Counted from the first letter of the stretch, positions 1-8,337 are shown. The stretch: DNA of 64,000 nucleotides from JAGHAJ01 sp964559865 [NCBI: uncultured Synergistota bacterium] (GCA_964559865.1 CAZLJD010000007.1:17707-81706); one strand, 5' to 3'. Made by a program: numbers and translations. The notes: generated from the letters alone by a model not told the origin.

Positions 1-171
1 TCCAAAAAGTTTCACCCCTGTTTCTCTCATGACATTGCGTATGCCTGTGAGATCTGTGCTGACAGAGGCAAATACTATGGCAAGTGTTGGATTGAGACCC
101 TTCTCAATGATTGAATTTACCTTTTTCTTCGCCTCCTCGTGCGATTTTGCCGAAAATACTCCTACTTTCAT
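1..171 (-). CDS. FIST-domain protein, N-terminal fragment (cut by window edge)
   Basis: The minus strand gives 57 residues starting with ATG at 171 and running off the window start. The fragment has the order expected of a FIST N-terminal domain: a helix rich in Glu and Lys, then the strand LAIVFAS, then TDLTG and a helix before a Gly. FIST proteins are predicted small-ligand sensors often paired with signalling domains. The ATG overlaps the stop of the HD-GYP regulator (ATGA at 168-171), and GGAGGGG precedes it, so the two are probably translated together. This suggests one signalling unit. The family call rests on a short stretch and is an inference; only the N-terminus is visible. Confidence 0.55.
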   Translation of the reverse strand, partial: MKVGVFSAKSHEEAKKKVNSIIEKGLNPTLAIVFASVSTDLTGIRNVMRETGVKLFG

Positions 172-1232
172 ACATACCCCTCCTTTATTTTTATGAATTT
201 ATCTATGTTTTCCAGAAATACTTTTAGTATCTCTGGATCAAAAGATTTGCCCGATTCTTTTCTCATTATTTCTATAGATTTTGGTATGGAAAATGCCGGC
301 TTGTAAATTCTTTTTGTTGTGAGCGCATCAAAAACGTCTGCAATGGCTGAAATTCTGCCAAATATGTGGATTTCTTCCCCTTTTAGGTTGTATGGATATC
401 CAGAACCATCCCAGCGTTCGTGGTGCTGGAGGGCTATAATTCTACCCGCTTTTAATATTTTATACTTATCTGCGTTGCTCAGAATTTCTCCCCCTATAAC
501 CGTGTGTTTTTTCATTATTTCAAATTCCTCTGGGGTCAAGAAAGATGGCTTTAATAGTATACTGTCAGGTATGCCTATCTTTCCTACATCGTGTAGTGGA
601 GATGCATTTGTTATCAATTCTATATCATCTCTGGGTAAACCAATCAGCTCTGCAAGTTTTCCGCAGTAGAGACTCATTCTGAGAATGTGGGAACCGATTT
701 CAATGTCTCTCTGTTCTGCTGCTTTACCGAGGCGCAGTACGATTTCCCTTTCAGCTTCTTGGGCGAGAGTTAGTGCTTCTCGTAGCTCTTTTGTGCGTTC
801 TTCCACTTTTCTTTCCATTATGATGTTGATGTTTTTTAGGAGATCGTTGTATTTTTTTATTTCCGCATAGTTAAATACCCTCAACCTCAATTCTTCTGGA
901 TCGAAGGGTTTAAATATAAAATCGGTTGCCCCCATCCTCAAAGCATTCTTTTTTTCATTTATACTGGAGGTTATCACAATGACGGGTATGTGTCTGTATA
1001 CCGGGTGGTTTTTTATTCTTTTGAGCATCGTGAAGCCGTCCATGATCGGCATCATAATATCTACAAGGACAATGTCAATGTCCTCACTTTGAAGTATAGA
1101 GAGTCCTTCTTTGCCGTTTGAAGCTTTGAATACCTTTACTTCGGTAAAATTCTCAAACGAGAACTCCACAAACTCCACATTTAAGGGTTCGTCGTCTACT
1201 ACGAGCAGGTTTATTTCTTTTTTTCTCTCCAA
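168..1232 (-). CDS. Response regulator with HD-GYP phosphodiesterase output
   Basis: This 354-residue protein has an N-terminal receiver domain (about residues 8-125) with the acidic pair in VVDDE, the phospho-acceptor Asp in VLVDIMMP and the conserved Lys in FKPFD. A short coiled-coil linker leads to an HD-GYP domain (about 175-340) with HDVGKIGIPD, the distal HH and the GSGYP signature, all metal ligands apparently intact. HD-GYP domains hydrolyse c-di-GMP, so phosphorylation by an unseen histidine kinase probably controls c-di-GMP breakdown. The start is TTG at 1232, with GAGGG about ten bases upstream. A TATAAT lies at 1272-1277 on the minus strand, but its -35 is weak. The gene is coupled to the FIST gene. 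It is one of two c-di-GMP-related proteins in the window, the other being the degenerate GGDEF protein at 32349. Confidence 0.9.
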   Translation of the reverse strand: MERKKEINLLVVDDEPLNVEFVEFSFENFTEVKVFKASNGKEGLSILQSEDIDIVLVDIMMPIMDGFTMLKRIKNHPVYRHIPVIVITSSINEKKNALRMGATDFIFKPFDPEELRLRVFNYAEIKKYNDLLKNINIIMERKVEERTKELREALTLAQEAEREIVLRLGKAAEQRDIEIGSHILRMSLYCGKLAELIGLPRDDIELITNASPLHDVGKIGIPDSILLKPSFLTPEEFEIMKKHTVIGGEILSNADKYKILKAGRIIALQHHERWDGSGYPYNLKGEEIHIFGRISAIADVFDALTTKRIYKPAFSIPKSIEIMRKESGKSFDPEILKVFLENIDKFIKIKEGYV

Positions 1233-1308
1233 TATAGCTGTACCCTCACTTTTGTATTGAATCTAATAAATATTATAGCAATAATTGGGCTAAAAGGAAG
1301 GATGTATC

Positions 1309-2598
1309 TTATAGTGATTGGTGATTTCTTTTGAAAACATCGTCCAAGTGATTTAGTATCACTTCATCTGCTATCTCGAGTGCACCTACCTGACAGTGTG
1401 CTTGTGCACACTCTTTGTTAGTGAAGAGGTAGTACTTCTTGGGTGATTTTAGCCTGTTGTAGAGTTTTCTTGCCTGTCCTTTCATAAATGCGTCTGCTGA
1501 ACTGTCTACTATCAGCATTCTGGTCGTTATTTTGTCAACCACACCTTTTACTGTGTACTTCTTTATGGTGAGCATCACATCTGCAGGGCTATTTACCCCA
1601 AATACAAACATCCCGTTGGTGAAGAACCATCTTACCGTGGTGTCAGTCTTCATAGCTTTGTATATGTACTTGTTGAACATGGGTTTGTTGGTGTGAAGAA
1701 GTTTGATGAGCTTTGGAGGTATGTTTCGATATATGTTCTCTGAAAAGTCGAAAATTCCACCGTCTGCCACGCACACTTTAACTCGGTGTTCAAATGCCAT
1801 TGCTCTCGTTACGAGATACCCTCCCATGCTTATCCCCAGGAGTGCAATCTTTTCCTTGTCCACATCTTTTCGGGACAGAGCATAGTTGACCACTGGTGTT
1901 ATCACTTTTTCCCAATCGTATCTGAATGGGAGATGCTGCACTCTTACTACAGCTCCCTGCCCTGGACCTTCGAATATGAGCACATTGTATCCCCTCTTCC
2001 TCGCTGAATATGCGGTTTCAAAGTAGAGCTCCTCTCCTGTACCGTCAAATCCCGTTTGGACTATTAGTAGGGGTGGTTTCGGGAGTTTACTGCTTCCCTT
2101 CACAAAGTAGCCCGGAAGCGTGGTATTTTCATAGGGTATGCTGATAGGTTTTACTCCCGGCATGTAGTGAATGGCGTTTAGGAAACTCTTTCTGCTTTTT
2201 TCCCATGAAACCATTGCTTTCGGTAGGTCTTTCTTTGAATGCATGAAAAAACCTGCTGATCGATAGTAGTTTGATGCTCTCAGGTAAAGCTCTTTTGCCG
2301 ACTCTATATGTCCGTTTTGCTCACTTCTCACAGCAGCTTTGAATATCCTGTCTGCAGTTTTCAGCCACTCTTTGTACCAGCTTGTATCGTCGTCTTCTTT
2401 TATCTTTCTTATGGTGGAGATGCATTCACCAATGTCTGCTCCTCCGCTAAATGCGTAGCTCATTGCTCTTACTGCCTGAAATGTGTACTCAGAGTCGTTA
2501 AAGAAGAGTCCATCGTACCAGTTCGATGCCCTGCATACCGGGATTGACACCGTTAATAGCAGACTAAGAGAGAAAAATATAGCCAAAAACCTCTTCAT
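1309..2598 (-). CDS. Exported alpha/beta hydrolase (dipeptidyl-peptidase/FrsA-like)
   Basis: A 429-residue protein with a signal peptide (hydrophobic residues 4-20, cleavage near CRAS). A helical N-terminal region (about 30-145) precedes an alpha/beta hydrolase fold. The nucleophile elbow is GISMGGY with Ser257, the oxyanion region is QTGFDGTGEE near 181, the likely acid is Asp369 (DSSADA) and the His is His401 in AHCQ. The AHCQ ending and helical lid resemble the dipeptidyl-aminopeptidase-like and 2,6-dihydropseudooxynicotine hydrolase relatives. The substrate is unknown; an ester or C-C bond hydrolysed in the periplasm is possible. It has its own promoter (2692-2719) and AAGGAGG just before the ATG. 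Catalytic assignment is by motif only. Confidence 0.8.
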   Translation of the reverse strand: MKRFLAIFFSLSLLLTVSIPVCRASNWYDGLFFNDSEYTFQAVRAMSYAFSGGADIGECISTIRKIKEDDDTSWYKEWLKTADRIFKAAVRSEQNGHIESAKELYLRASNYYRSAGFFMHSKKDLPKAMVSWEKSRKSFLNAIHYMPGVKPISIPYENTTLPGYFVKGSSKLPKPPLLIVQTGFDGTGEELYFETAYSARKRGYNVLIFEGPGQGAVVRVQHLPFRYDWEKVITPVVNYALSRKDVDKEKIALLGISMGGYLVTRAMAFEHRVKVCVADGGIFDFSENIYRNIPPKLIKLLHTNKPMFNKYIYKAMKTDTTVRWFFTNGMFVFGVNSPADVMLTIKKYTVKGVVDKITTRMLIVDSSADAFMKGQARKLYNRLKSPKKYYLFTNKECAQAHCQVGALEIADEVILNHLDDVFKRNHQSL

Positions 2599-2691
2599 AA
2601 TACTGAATCCTCCTTCTTTTTTTCAGGACGGGGTTAAAGGGGTGTACCTGAGAGTTAAGTGGTATTTACTATGAGCGTGTCCTTACACACC

Positions 2692-2719
2692 ATCTTATCA
2701 TAAAATACCTGTTTGACAA
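2692..2719 (-). promoter_or_regulatory. Promoter for the exported hydrolase
   Basis: On the minus strand, TTGTCA (2719-2714) is followed after 16 bases by TAAGAT (2697-2692), about 95 bases upstream of the hydrolase start. It is a fair sigma-70 match and the only good one in the 158-base gap. No terminator was found for the upstream transporter pair, so readthrough is possible. Confidence 0.5.
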
Positions 2720-2756
2720 TACCTATCTCGGGTTGTGTGTGATAGACTTTCGTATG

Positions 2757-3257
2757 CTACTGCCTTGTTATGCTCACCGAAATCAGGAGACTGAAGAATG
2801 ATACAGCCCCTGACCCGAGGGCAAATATTAAGCCGGTCATTGGTTTTGAAAAGTCCATGCAGAGAGATAGTATGTATACGAGCAGAAGCATGGATGTTAT
2901 CATCGTTGGAAAGAAAAACAGAAAGAATTTAATCTCACTCTTTCTGTCGTCCCATATGCGGTGTTTTTTGTGGGTGTTTTTTTCCCCTTTTCTCGAGAAG
3001 TTTTCGTAGAGGTTTATTCCTCCAAGCAGAAACAGTACGGAGGCTGCTATGTAGGAGAATGTATCTCTGTAAGGCATGAGGAGATATCCTATGTACCACC
3101 CTGTTACCACGAGTACGATGTGAGCCCATATCTCGGATATTATGAGTTTTACATTTGTGCCGTGTTTTGATGCAAGCACTGTAATCGCTGCTATGTTGTC
3201 AAGCGATATGACCGTTCCTACCATTACCCCCAAGAGTACGAAGCCGATCTCTGTCAT
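2757..3257 (-). CDS. Small multi-pass membrane protein, LysE/TerC-like, long paralog
   Basis: A 166-residue membrane protein. Three hydrophobic segments (about 4-24, 40-60, 66-84) are followed by a highly charged loop (88-108) and two more segments (about 110-132 and 138-162). The first half is clearly related to the upstream gene: both have a SLDN motif in helix 1, then TN, a Glu and a conserved His, then a W-x-IG end to helix 2. SLDN in the first helix recalls TerC-type and LysE-superfamily cation transporters, but the fold is not proven. The ATG at 3257 overlaps the stop of the upstream gene (ATGA), so the two halves are probably made together. Longer upstream reading of this frame runs through the neighbour gene and is not likely to be used. 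Confidence 0.6.
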   Translation of the reverse strand: MTEIGFVLLGVMVGTVISLDNIAAITVLASKHGTNVKLIISEIWAHIVLVVTGWYIGYLLMPYRDTFSYIAASVLFLLGGINLYENFSRKGEKNTHKKHRIWDDRKSEIKFFLFFFPTMITSMLLLVYILSLCMDFSKPMTGLIFALGSGAVSFFSLLISVSITRQ

Positions 3258-3511
3258 CTCCCCACCAGCTCCCATACTGCTAATCCCCACATACAGCTGG
3301 TTGCCAAGATTGCAAATAGTTTTGACTCGCCTTCTACCTTGGAGCCAATAAACCATGCAGCTATTATTACACCTATGTGGGAGATCACTTCGCCCACAAG
3401 TATCCACAGGTTTGTTCCGTACACTGAAGTTATTGCTGCTGTACCTGCACTGTTGTCCAGTGAGAATATTACCCCTACCATTATACCGATTAAAAAGACA
3501 TTTCTCTTCAT
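3254..3511 (-). CDS. Half-size membrane protein, short paralog of the downstream gene
   Basis: An 85-residue protein with three predicted membrane segments. It aligns over its whole length with the first half of the next gene: FSLDN at 16-20, TNLW, then EVISHI and WFIG. It therefore looks like a half-transporter that pairs with the longer paralog, giving eight segments in total. SLDN plus conserved Glu and His suggests a cation-transport role of LysE/TerC type, but this is inference. AAAGGAG lies just upstream of the ATG, and a near-perfect promoter sits at 3543-3570. The stop overlaps the next start, a typical coupled pair. Confidence 0.6.
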   Translation of the reverse strand: MKRNVFLIGIMVGVIFSLDNSAGTAAITSVYGTNLWILVGEVISHIGVIIAAWFIGSKVEGESKLFAILATSCMWGLAVWELVGR

Positions 3512-3542
3512 GATACACTCCTTTTCTTTGACTCTTCAATAG

Positions 3543-3570
3543 ATTATAGGATGCTTTTTGTGGCTGTCAA
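3543..3570 (-). promoter_or_regulatory. Promoter for the membrane-transporter pair
   Basis: On the minus strand, consensus TTGACA (3570-3565) and TATAAT (3548-3543) are 16 bases apart, 32 bases upstream of the start at 3511. It is divergent from the plus-strand promoter at 3657-3685. About 85 bases between the two -35 boxes could hold a shared regulator site, but no clear palindrome is visible there. Confidence 0.8.
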
Positions 3571-3656
3571 TATCTTTATGTCCTTTCGGGCTTGTGAATG
3601 CGTCTTGTGTTTGATAAAATAGTTGTAGTGAATTGATAGTGGGGGATTTGTGTAAC

Positions 3657-3685
3657 TTGACACAAATGTGTGTAGGGAGTATAAT
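3657..3685 (+). promoter_or_regulatory. Promoter for the racemase-aminotransferase operon
   Basis: TTGACA at 3657-3662 and TATAAT at 3680-3685 with 17 bases between them form a full consensus sigma-70 promoter. The predicted start near 3692 leaves a leader of about 45 bases before the TTG start at 3738. No riboswitch-like fold is obvious in the leader. Confidence 0.85.
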
Positions 3686-3737
3686 TGATTTTGAAAACTA
3701 ACATAAATTGTTGAAAATACACTAAGGAGGAGATGTC

Positions 3738-4811
3738 TTGTTCCCCAAACTTAGAATAAGCCTTCCTGCGATAGCACACAATGTAAGGGAAATTGTATCT
3801 CGCGCGGAAGGAGTAGGCGTTGAAGTAGTTGGAGTGGTGAAGGGGTGTTCGGCACAACCTGAAGTGGCATCCGTGTTTCTGGAGAACGGGTTTAGGTGGA
3901 TAGGAGATTCCAGAATTTTGAACTTCAAGAGGTTGATAGATGCTGGGATTCGTTCCGACTTTCTCCTTTTAAGGATTCCGATGCTTTCCGAACTGAAAGA
4001 TGTTGTATCCATGACTACTGCAACGCTTGTCTCTGAAGTAGCGACCATAAAGCGTCTTTCTGAGGTAGCGTTGTCGATGGGAAAGGTTTACGATGTAATC
4101 GTGATGGTAGATGTGGGTGACCTGAGAGAGGGTGTGTTGCCGAAGGACATTGAAGACTTCATGAAGGAGGTGCGCTCTTACCGGGGTGTTCGGATAGCTG
4201 GGGTGGGTACGAATCTGAACTGTTACGGTGCCGTTCTTCCTACGGTGGAGAATTTATCTCTCCTTGTCGATGTGGGCAATAGAGCAAGGAGGATAGTCGG
4301 GGGAGACGAATTCGTCATTTCTGCAGGTGGGACGGGTACCCTGAAGTTACTTGAAGATGGCACTCTACCCGAAGGTGTAAATCAATTGAGGATAGGAGAA
4401 GCTGTGCTCCTTGGCGTTGATACCCCTCACCAGAGAAAGGTGCCTTATCTGAGACAAGACGCTTTCTCTCTTATGGCAGAAGTCGTGGAGGTAAAGGTAA
4501 AACCGTCTGTCCCTATAGGTAAGCAGAGTGTTGATGCGTTCGGCAAGCTACCGCACTTTGAGGATAGAGGGTTGAGAAGAAGAGCCATAGTTGCCATTGG
4601 AAGGCAGGATGTAATCGTGGACCTACTTTACCCTGTAGATGAAGGTATAGAAGTGCTTGGGGCAAGTAGCGACCACACGATACTCGATGTCACAGATGCT
4701 CACCGTGAAATTTCTGTCGGTGATATTGTTGAGTTTAATGTCGGATACGGTGCTATGCTTTTGGCTACCACTTCTCCTTATGTGGAGAAGGAAATAGTAA
4801 AAACAGGCTGA
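3738..4811 (+). CDS. orr: Alanine/ornithine racemase family PLP enzyme
   Basis: A 357-residue fold-III PLP racemase. The N-terminal TIM barrel carries the PLP lysine as Lys35 in VVKGCSAQPEVA, the pattern of the ornithine-racemase group rather than classical Alr. A serine/glycine-rich phosphate site (SAGGTGTL) and a C-terminal beta domain follow. These enzymes interconvert L- and D-ornithine, and related members act on lysine or other basic amino acids. The next genes are a lysine 6-aminotransferase and an NhaC-family carrier, so a basic amino-acid substrate is likely. NhaC-type carriers also sit beside ornithine racemase in clostridial ornithine pathways. The start is TTG with AAGGAGG seven bases upstream. 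Substrate choice between ornithine and lysine cannot be read from the sequence. Confidence 0.75.
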   Translation: MFPKLRISLPAIAHNVREIVSRAEGVGVEVVGVVKGCSAQPEVASVFLENGFRWIGDSRILNFKRLIDAGIRSDFLLLRIPMLSELKDVVSMTTATLVSEVATIKRLSEVALSMGKVYDVIVMVDVGDLREGVLPKDIEDFMKEVRSYRGVRIAGVGTNLNCYGAVLPTVENLSLLVDVGNRARRIVGGDEFVISAGGTGTLKLLEDGTLPEGVNQLRIGEAVLLGVDTPHQRKVPYLRQDAFSLMAEVVEVKVKPSVPIGKQSVDAFGKLPHFEDRGLRRRAIVAIGRQDVIVDLLYPVDEGIEVLGASSDHTILDVTDAHREISVGDIVEFNVGYGAMLLATTSPYVEKEIVKTG

Positions 4812-4825
4812 CGGGAGGCGATGTT

Positions 4826-6154
4826 ATGGCAGTTAAGTGGGAAGTAAGTGCTGACAAGGTTCTGGATGTGCTCGGGGAGTACATGTTAGTTGATGGTTTT
4901 CCTATAGTGCTCGATCTTGAGAGGAGTCAGGGTAGTTATATAGTAGATGCGAGAACAGGAGAGAAATTTCTCGATTTTTATACATTTTTTGCGTCATCTC
5001 CCTTTGGGTGTAATCATCCGAAGATGGCAAACGACGAGTTTAAGGAGAAGATATTCAGAGCAGCGGTCAACAAGGTAGCCAACTCTGACATATACACTCT
5101 TGAGATGGCGGAGTTCGTTAATACCTTTATGAGAGTTGCAGCTCCTCCGAACCACAGACACCTGTTTTTGATAGATGGTGGGGCACTTGCAGTTGAAAAT
5201 GCGTTGAAGGTGGCTTTTGACTGGAAGGTGAGGAAAAACTTTAAGAAAGGGTATAAAGAGGAGAAGGGACACAAGGTTATACACTTCCGTCAGGCATTTC
5301 ACGGAAGGTCTGGTTATACTATGTCCCTTACGAATACGGCTGATCCAAGGAAGTATATGTACTTCCCTAAGTTTGATTGGCCCAGGGTTTTGAATCCGAA
5401 GATCGTGTGGCCACTTGAGGAACACCTTGAAGAAGTCGTTGCTGCAGAGAAGGAGAGTATAAAGCAGATAAAGGAGGCGATTGCGTCTAATCCTGACGAC
5501 ATAGCGGCTATTATAATAGAAACTATACAGGGAGAGGGTGGAGACAACCACTTCAGACCAGAGTTTCTTAAAGCCCTCAGGGAGATAGCTGACGAAGAAG
5601 ATGTAATGTTGATATTTGACGAAGTGCAATGTGGTATGGGTATCACTGGTAAGATGTGGGCCTTCCAGAATTACGGAGTGGAACCCGATATTATAGTCTT
5701 TGGTAAGAAGTCGCAGGTGTGTGGAATACTGGTTAACGACAGAGTTGATGAGGTAGAGAATAACTGCTTTAAGGAGTCCAGCAGAATAAATTCCACCTGG
5801 GGTGGTAATATATGTGATATGGTGCGTTCGGCTAAGATACTTCAGATTATAGAGGAAGATAGGGTTTTGGAACATGTTAACCAGGTAGCACCTGTCCTGC
5901 ACAAGGGGCTGCTTGAAATACAGAAGGAGTTTCCAGATAGGGTCTCTAATGTGAGATATCTGGGATTGATGGCCGCATTCGATCTTGCGTCTGCTGAGCT
6001 GAGGGACAAACTCAGAAATAGGTTGTTTGACAACCACATACTGGTTTTGGCTTCAGGTGAGAAGGGGGTGAGATTCCGTCCGTCGCTTGTTGTGAAGGAA
6101 GAGGAACTTTTGGAGGGTTTGGAAGGTATAAGAAAGGCTTTAAGGGAATTGTAG
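4826..6154 (+). CDS. lat: L-lysine 6-aminotransferase
   Basis: A 442-residue class-III PLP aminotransferase. It transfers the epsilon-amino group of L-lysine to 2-oxoglutarate, giving allysine (which cyclises to piperideine-6-carboxylate) and glutamate. Family-specific stretches include GGALAVENALK, IQGEGGD, the PLP-site Asp in FDEVQCG, the Schiff-base lysine in FGKKSQVCG (Lys294/295) and SSRINSTWGGN. These match the actinobacterial Lat type better than ornithine or GABA aminotransferases. Length is near the usual 440-450. It lies 14 bases after the racemase with GGGAGG upstream. Glutamate formed here could feed the glutamate dehydrogenase at 46192, though the two are far apart. I infer a lysine or ornithine catabolic operon. 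Confidence 0.88.
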   Translation: MAVKWEVSADKVLDVLGEYMLVDGFPIVLDLERSQGSYIVDARTGEKFLDFYTFFASSPFGCNHPKMANDEFKEKIFRAAVNKVANSDIYTLEMAEFVNTFMRVAAPPNHRHLFLIDGGALAVENALKVAFDWKVRKNFKKGYKEEKGHKVIHFRQAFHGRSGYTMSLTNTADPRKYMYFPKFDWPRVLNPKIVWPLEEHLEEVVAAEKESIKQIKEAIASNPDDIAAIIIETIQGEGGDNHFRPEFLKALREIADEEDVMLIFDEVQCGMGITGKMWAFQNYGVEPDIIVFGKKSQVCGILVNDRVDEVENNCFKESSRINSTWGGNICDMVRSAKILQIIEEDRVLEHVNQVAPVLHKGLLEIQKEFPDRVSNVRYLGLMAAFDLASAELRDKLRNRLFDNHILVLASGEKGVRFRPSLVVKEEELLEGLEGIRKALREL

Positions 6155-6163
6155 GCTTTGTTT

Positions 6164-6189
6164 CCTCCCGGTAATCTCTTGCCGGGAGG
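6164..6189 (+). terminator. Hairpin between lat and the nhaC-like gene
   Basis: An eight-pair stem CCTCCCGG/CCGGGAGG (6164-6171 with 6182-6189) with a ten-base loop follows lat by nine bases. The downstream run is only TATACTTTTAA, so it is a weak terminator and probably allows partial readthrough into the carrier gene, whose own GGGAGGGG ribosome site lies just beyond. Confidence 0.5.
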
Positions 6190-6220
6190 TATACTTTTAA
6201 TGTAGGGAGGGGTGTGAAGG

Positions 6221-7924
6221 ATGTCAGGTCGACGGTTGGATAGGTTGTGGAGTGTGTTTGTGCTTGCAGGTCTGGTTGTTCTGCTTTTTTCAGATGCTGC
6301 GTGGGCTGCTGAAGCAAAGAAGACGGTTAGCTACGGTTGGCTTTCATTGTTACCGCCTCTTGTGGCTATAGCGCTGGCTTTTATAACCAAGGAAGTGTTG
6401 CTCTCTTTGTTTGTTGGTGTGTGGATTGGTGCCACTATACTTAATGGATGGAATCCGTGGTCTGGGTTTTTCCGTTCTTTTGACCACTATGTTTTGCGCT
6501 CTATAGTTCCAAAGGACGGGGATACATGGGATGCAGCAGTTATTATATTCTCCCTTTCACTTGCAGGCATGGCAGGGGTTGTAAACAGAAGCGGTGGTGC
6601 TCTTGCTATAGCAAGGGCTTTGGCAAAGAAGGCAAAAGGGGTTCGTGGAGGTCAGTTCTTTACATGGTTAATGGGGTTGATTATATTCTTTGACGACTAT
6701 GCAAATACCCTTATTGTTGGAACGACGCTTCGTCCACTTACTGACAGATTAAGAATATCCCGTGAAAAGCTCTCTTTTATCGTTGATGCTACTGCGGCAC
6801 CTGTGGCGAGTTGGGCTATCATATCCACATGGGTAGGTTATGAGGTCGGTTTGATAAGCAAGGCGTTTAAGTCTGCCGGTATTCACGGAAACGCTTATCT
6901 TGCGTTTATCAACACGATACCGTTTAGGTTCTATTCCCTTGGTATGGTCTTTATGGTGCTGATGATTGCGCTGCTCGTCAGAGACTACGGCCCTATGTAT
7001 AAGGCAGAAGTCAGGGCAAGAACTACAGGGAAGGTCCTGAGAGACGGTGCAGTGCCACTGTCTTCAGATGAACTTACCAAGATAGGCGTTACCGATGAAT
7101 CGAAGCAGAGGGCACTGAATGCGTGGATACCTATATTGACGATGATAATAGCCACTTTCGTGGGTTTGTGGTACAACGGTGGTGGTATGAGCAAGCCGTT
7201 TACCTTTGCTGGTATCAGAGAGGCTCTTGGCGACGCTGACTCTTCTATAGTATTGATATGGGCGTCTTTCTTGTCCTCTGCTGTTGCTATAGTTATGACT
7301 TCTGCACAGGGCGTACTGAAACTCAGAGATGCAGTTGACGCGTGGGTTGGCGGTGCAAGAAGCTTAATGATTGCTATGATGATACTGGTTCTGGCATGGT
7401 CGATAGGTTCTATATGCGACGATATGGGAACGGCAAAGTATGTTGTTTCCATAGCAAAAGGGATTGTTTCACCTAACCTCGTTCCCACGATAATATTCCT
7501 TGTGGCTATGGTGATCTCTTTCTCCACTGGGACATCTTGGGGGACGATGGCTATACTCATGCCTATAGCAGTCCCTCTGGCACACACCCTTGGTGCACCT
7601 CTTTATGCGTCTATGGGTGCCGTTCTTACGGGCGGTGTGTTTGGAGACCACTGTTCACCGATATCTGATACCACTATAATGTCCTCTATGGCATCTGGTT
7701 GTGACCATATAGACCATGTGGACACGCAGCTACCATATTCGGTGTCTGCAGCTATTGTTGCGATAATCCTTGGTTATCTGCCGGCAGGTTATGGTATGGG
7801 AGCGGGGATTTCACTCCTGTTGGTTTACCTTGGCATATACCTCGTTGTCAGGTTCCTTGGAAAGAGAACCGACTATGCGTCCCTTGGAGTGGACTACACG
7901 CCTGACCTTGAGATGCACAAGTAG
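6221..7924 (+). CDS. NhaC-family sodium/proton (or amino-acid) antiporter
   Basis: A 567-residue inner-membrane carrier with about a dozen hydrophobic segments. Family-typical stretches are FFDDYANTLIVG with TTLRPLTDR (about 155-180), DATAAPVASW and, near the C-terminus, STGTSWGTMAILMP and FGDHCSPISDTT. NhaC carriers exchange sodium and protons, and some relatives move organic anions or amino acids. The position after a basic-amino-acid racemase and lysine aminotransferase suggests substrate or product exchange tied to that pathway; clostridial ornithine clusters have a similar carrier. Start ATG at 6221 with GGGAGGGG upstream. Ion specificity is not visible. Confidence 0.85.
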   Translation: MSGRRLDRLWSVFVLAGLVVLLFSDAAWAAEAKKTVSYGWLSLLPPLVAIALAFITKEVLLSLFVGVWIGATILNGWNPWSGFFRSFDHYVLRSIVPKDGDTWDAAVIIFSLSLAGMAGVVNRSGGALAIARALAKKAKGVRGGQFFTWLMGLIIFFDDYANTLIVGTTLRPLTDRLRISREKLSFIVDATAAPVASWAIISTWVGYEVGLISKAFKSAGIHGNAYLAFINTIPFRFYSLGMVFMVLMIALLVRDYGPMYKAEVRARTTGKVLRDGAVPLSSDELTKIGVTDESKQRALNAWIPILTMIIATFVGLWYNGGGMSKPFTFAGIREALGDADSSIVLIWASFLSSAVAIVMTSAQGVLKLRDAVDAWVGGARSLMIAMMILVLAWSIGSICDDMGTAKYVVSIAKGIVSPNLVPTIIFLVAMVISFSTGTSWGTMAILMPIAVPLAHTLGAPLYASMGAVLTGGVFGDHCSPISDTTIMSSMASGCDHIDHVDTQLPYSVSAAIVAIILGYLPAGYGMGAGISLLLVYLGIYLVVRFLGKRTDYASLGVDYTPDLEMHK

Positions 7925-7935
7925 TTTTGTTTGTA

Positions 7936-8337
7936 ATGAGAGTCGAGGAGGTTAGAAGGCACCCTTTGTGGGTGCTGGTGATGTGGACGATTATTTCTGT
8001 GATGCTGATAGCAGGGGCTTTCCTTAAAGGGGAGCCTCTGCTGTTTGTCATTGGGTTAATGGGCCTCTTCGTAGGGACGAGCAAGTCAACCCTCGAAATT
8101 CTTGACGATGGACTACAGGTCACTCACAGATACTTCGAACTGCTGAAGTTAAGGAGTTTCTATCCATTTAAAGAGTTGAGGTATATCTCTGTTTATCCCT
8201 ATGGGAGGGATAACCTCTTTGTCGTTGAAATGTGGTGGAAGGGGTTCAGAGGCAGGAAAATTCTACTCCCGCAGGATAAAGCAGACAATCTCGTTGACAG
8301 ACTACGCATGCAGGAAGGTGTTATCGTCAGAGAGTAA
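7936..8337 (+). CDS. Small membrane protein with a PH-like tail
   Basis: A protein of about 133 residues. Two hydrophobic segments near the N-terminus (about 12-32 and 35-52) precede a beta-rich soluble part with a DDGLQVTHRYFELLK-type stretch and a final helix. This layout resembles small bacterial PH-like (DUF304/YdbT-type) membrane proteins, but the match is weak. It starts 11 bases after the antiporter stop, at ATG 7936 or possibly TTG 7927; no good ribosome site is visible, so coupling to the antiporter is likely. It overlaps the convergent CPBP gene by 11 bases. Function unknown. Confidence 0.5.
   Translation: MRVEEVRRHPLWVLVMWTIISVMLIAGAFLKGEPLLFVIGLMGLFVGTSKSTLEILDDGLQVTHRYFELLKLRSFYPFKELRYISVYPYGRDNLFVVEMWWKGFRGRKILLPQDKADNLVDRLRMQEGVIVRE

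Noticed and set aside
3258-3539. Upstream extension of the long membrane paralog to a 260-codon frame
   Set aside because: The extension runs through the coupled short paralog in another frame and reads as soluble, unlikely sequence. The ATGA overlap at 3254-3257 gives the real start.
4994-6037. A long open frame (347 codons) on the minus strand opposite the lysine aminotransferase
   Set aside because: The plus-strand gene has full family motifs, and the antisense product has no recognisable pattern and an unlikely composition rich in His, Tyr and Ser. It is a shadow of codon bias.
6164-6220. A riboswitch before the NhaC-type gene
   Set aside because: Only one simple hairpin is present, with no conserved core; a weak terminator explains it.
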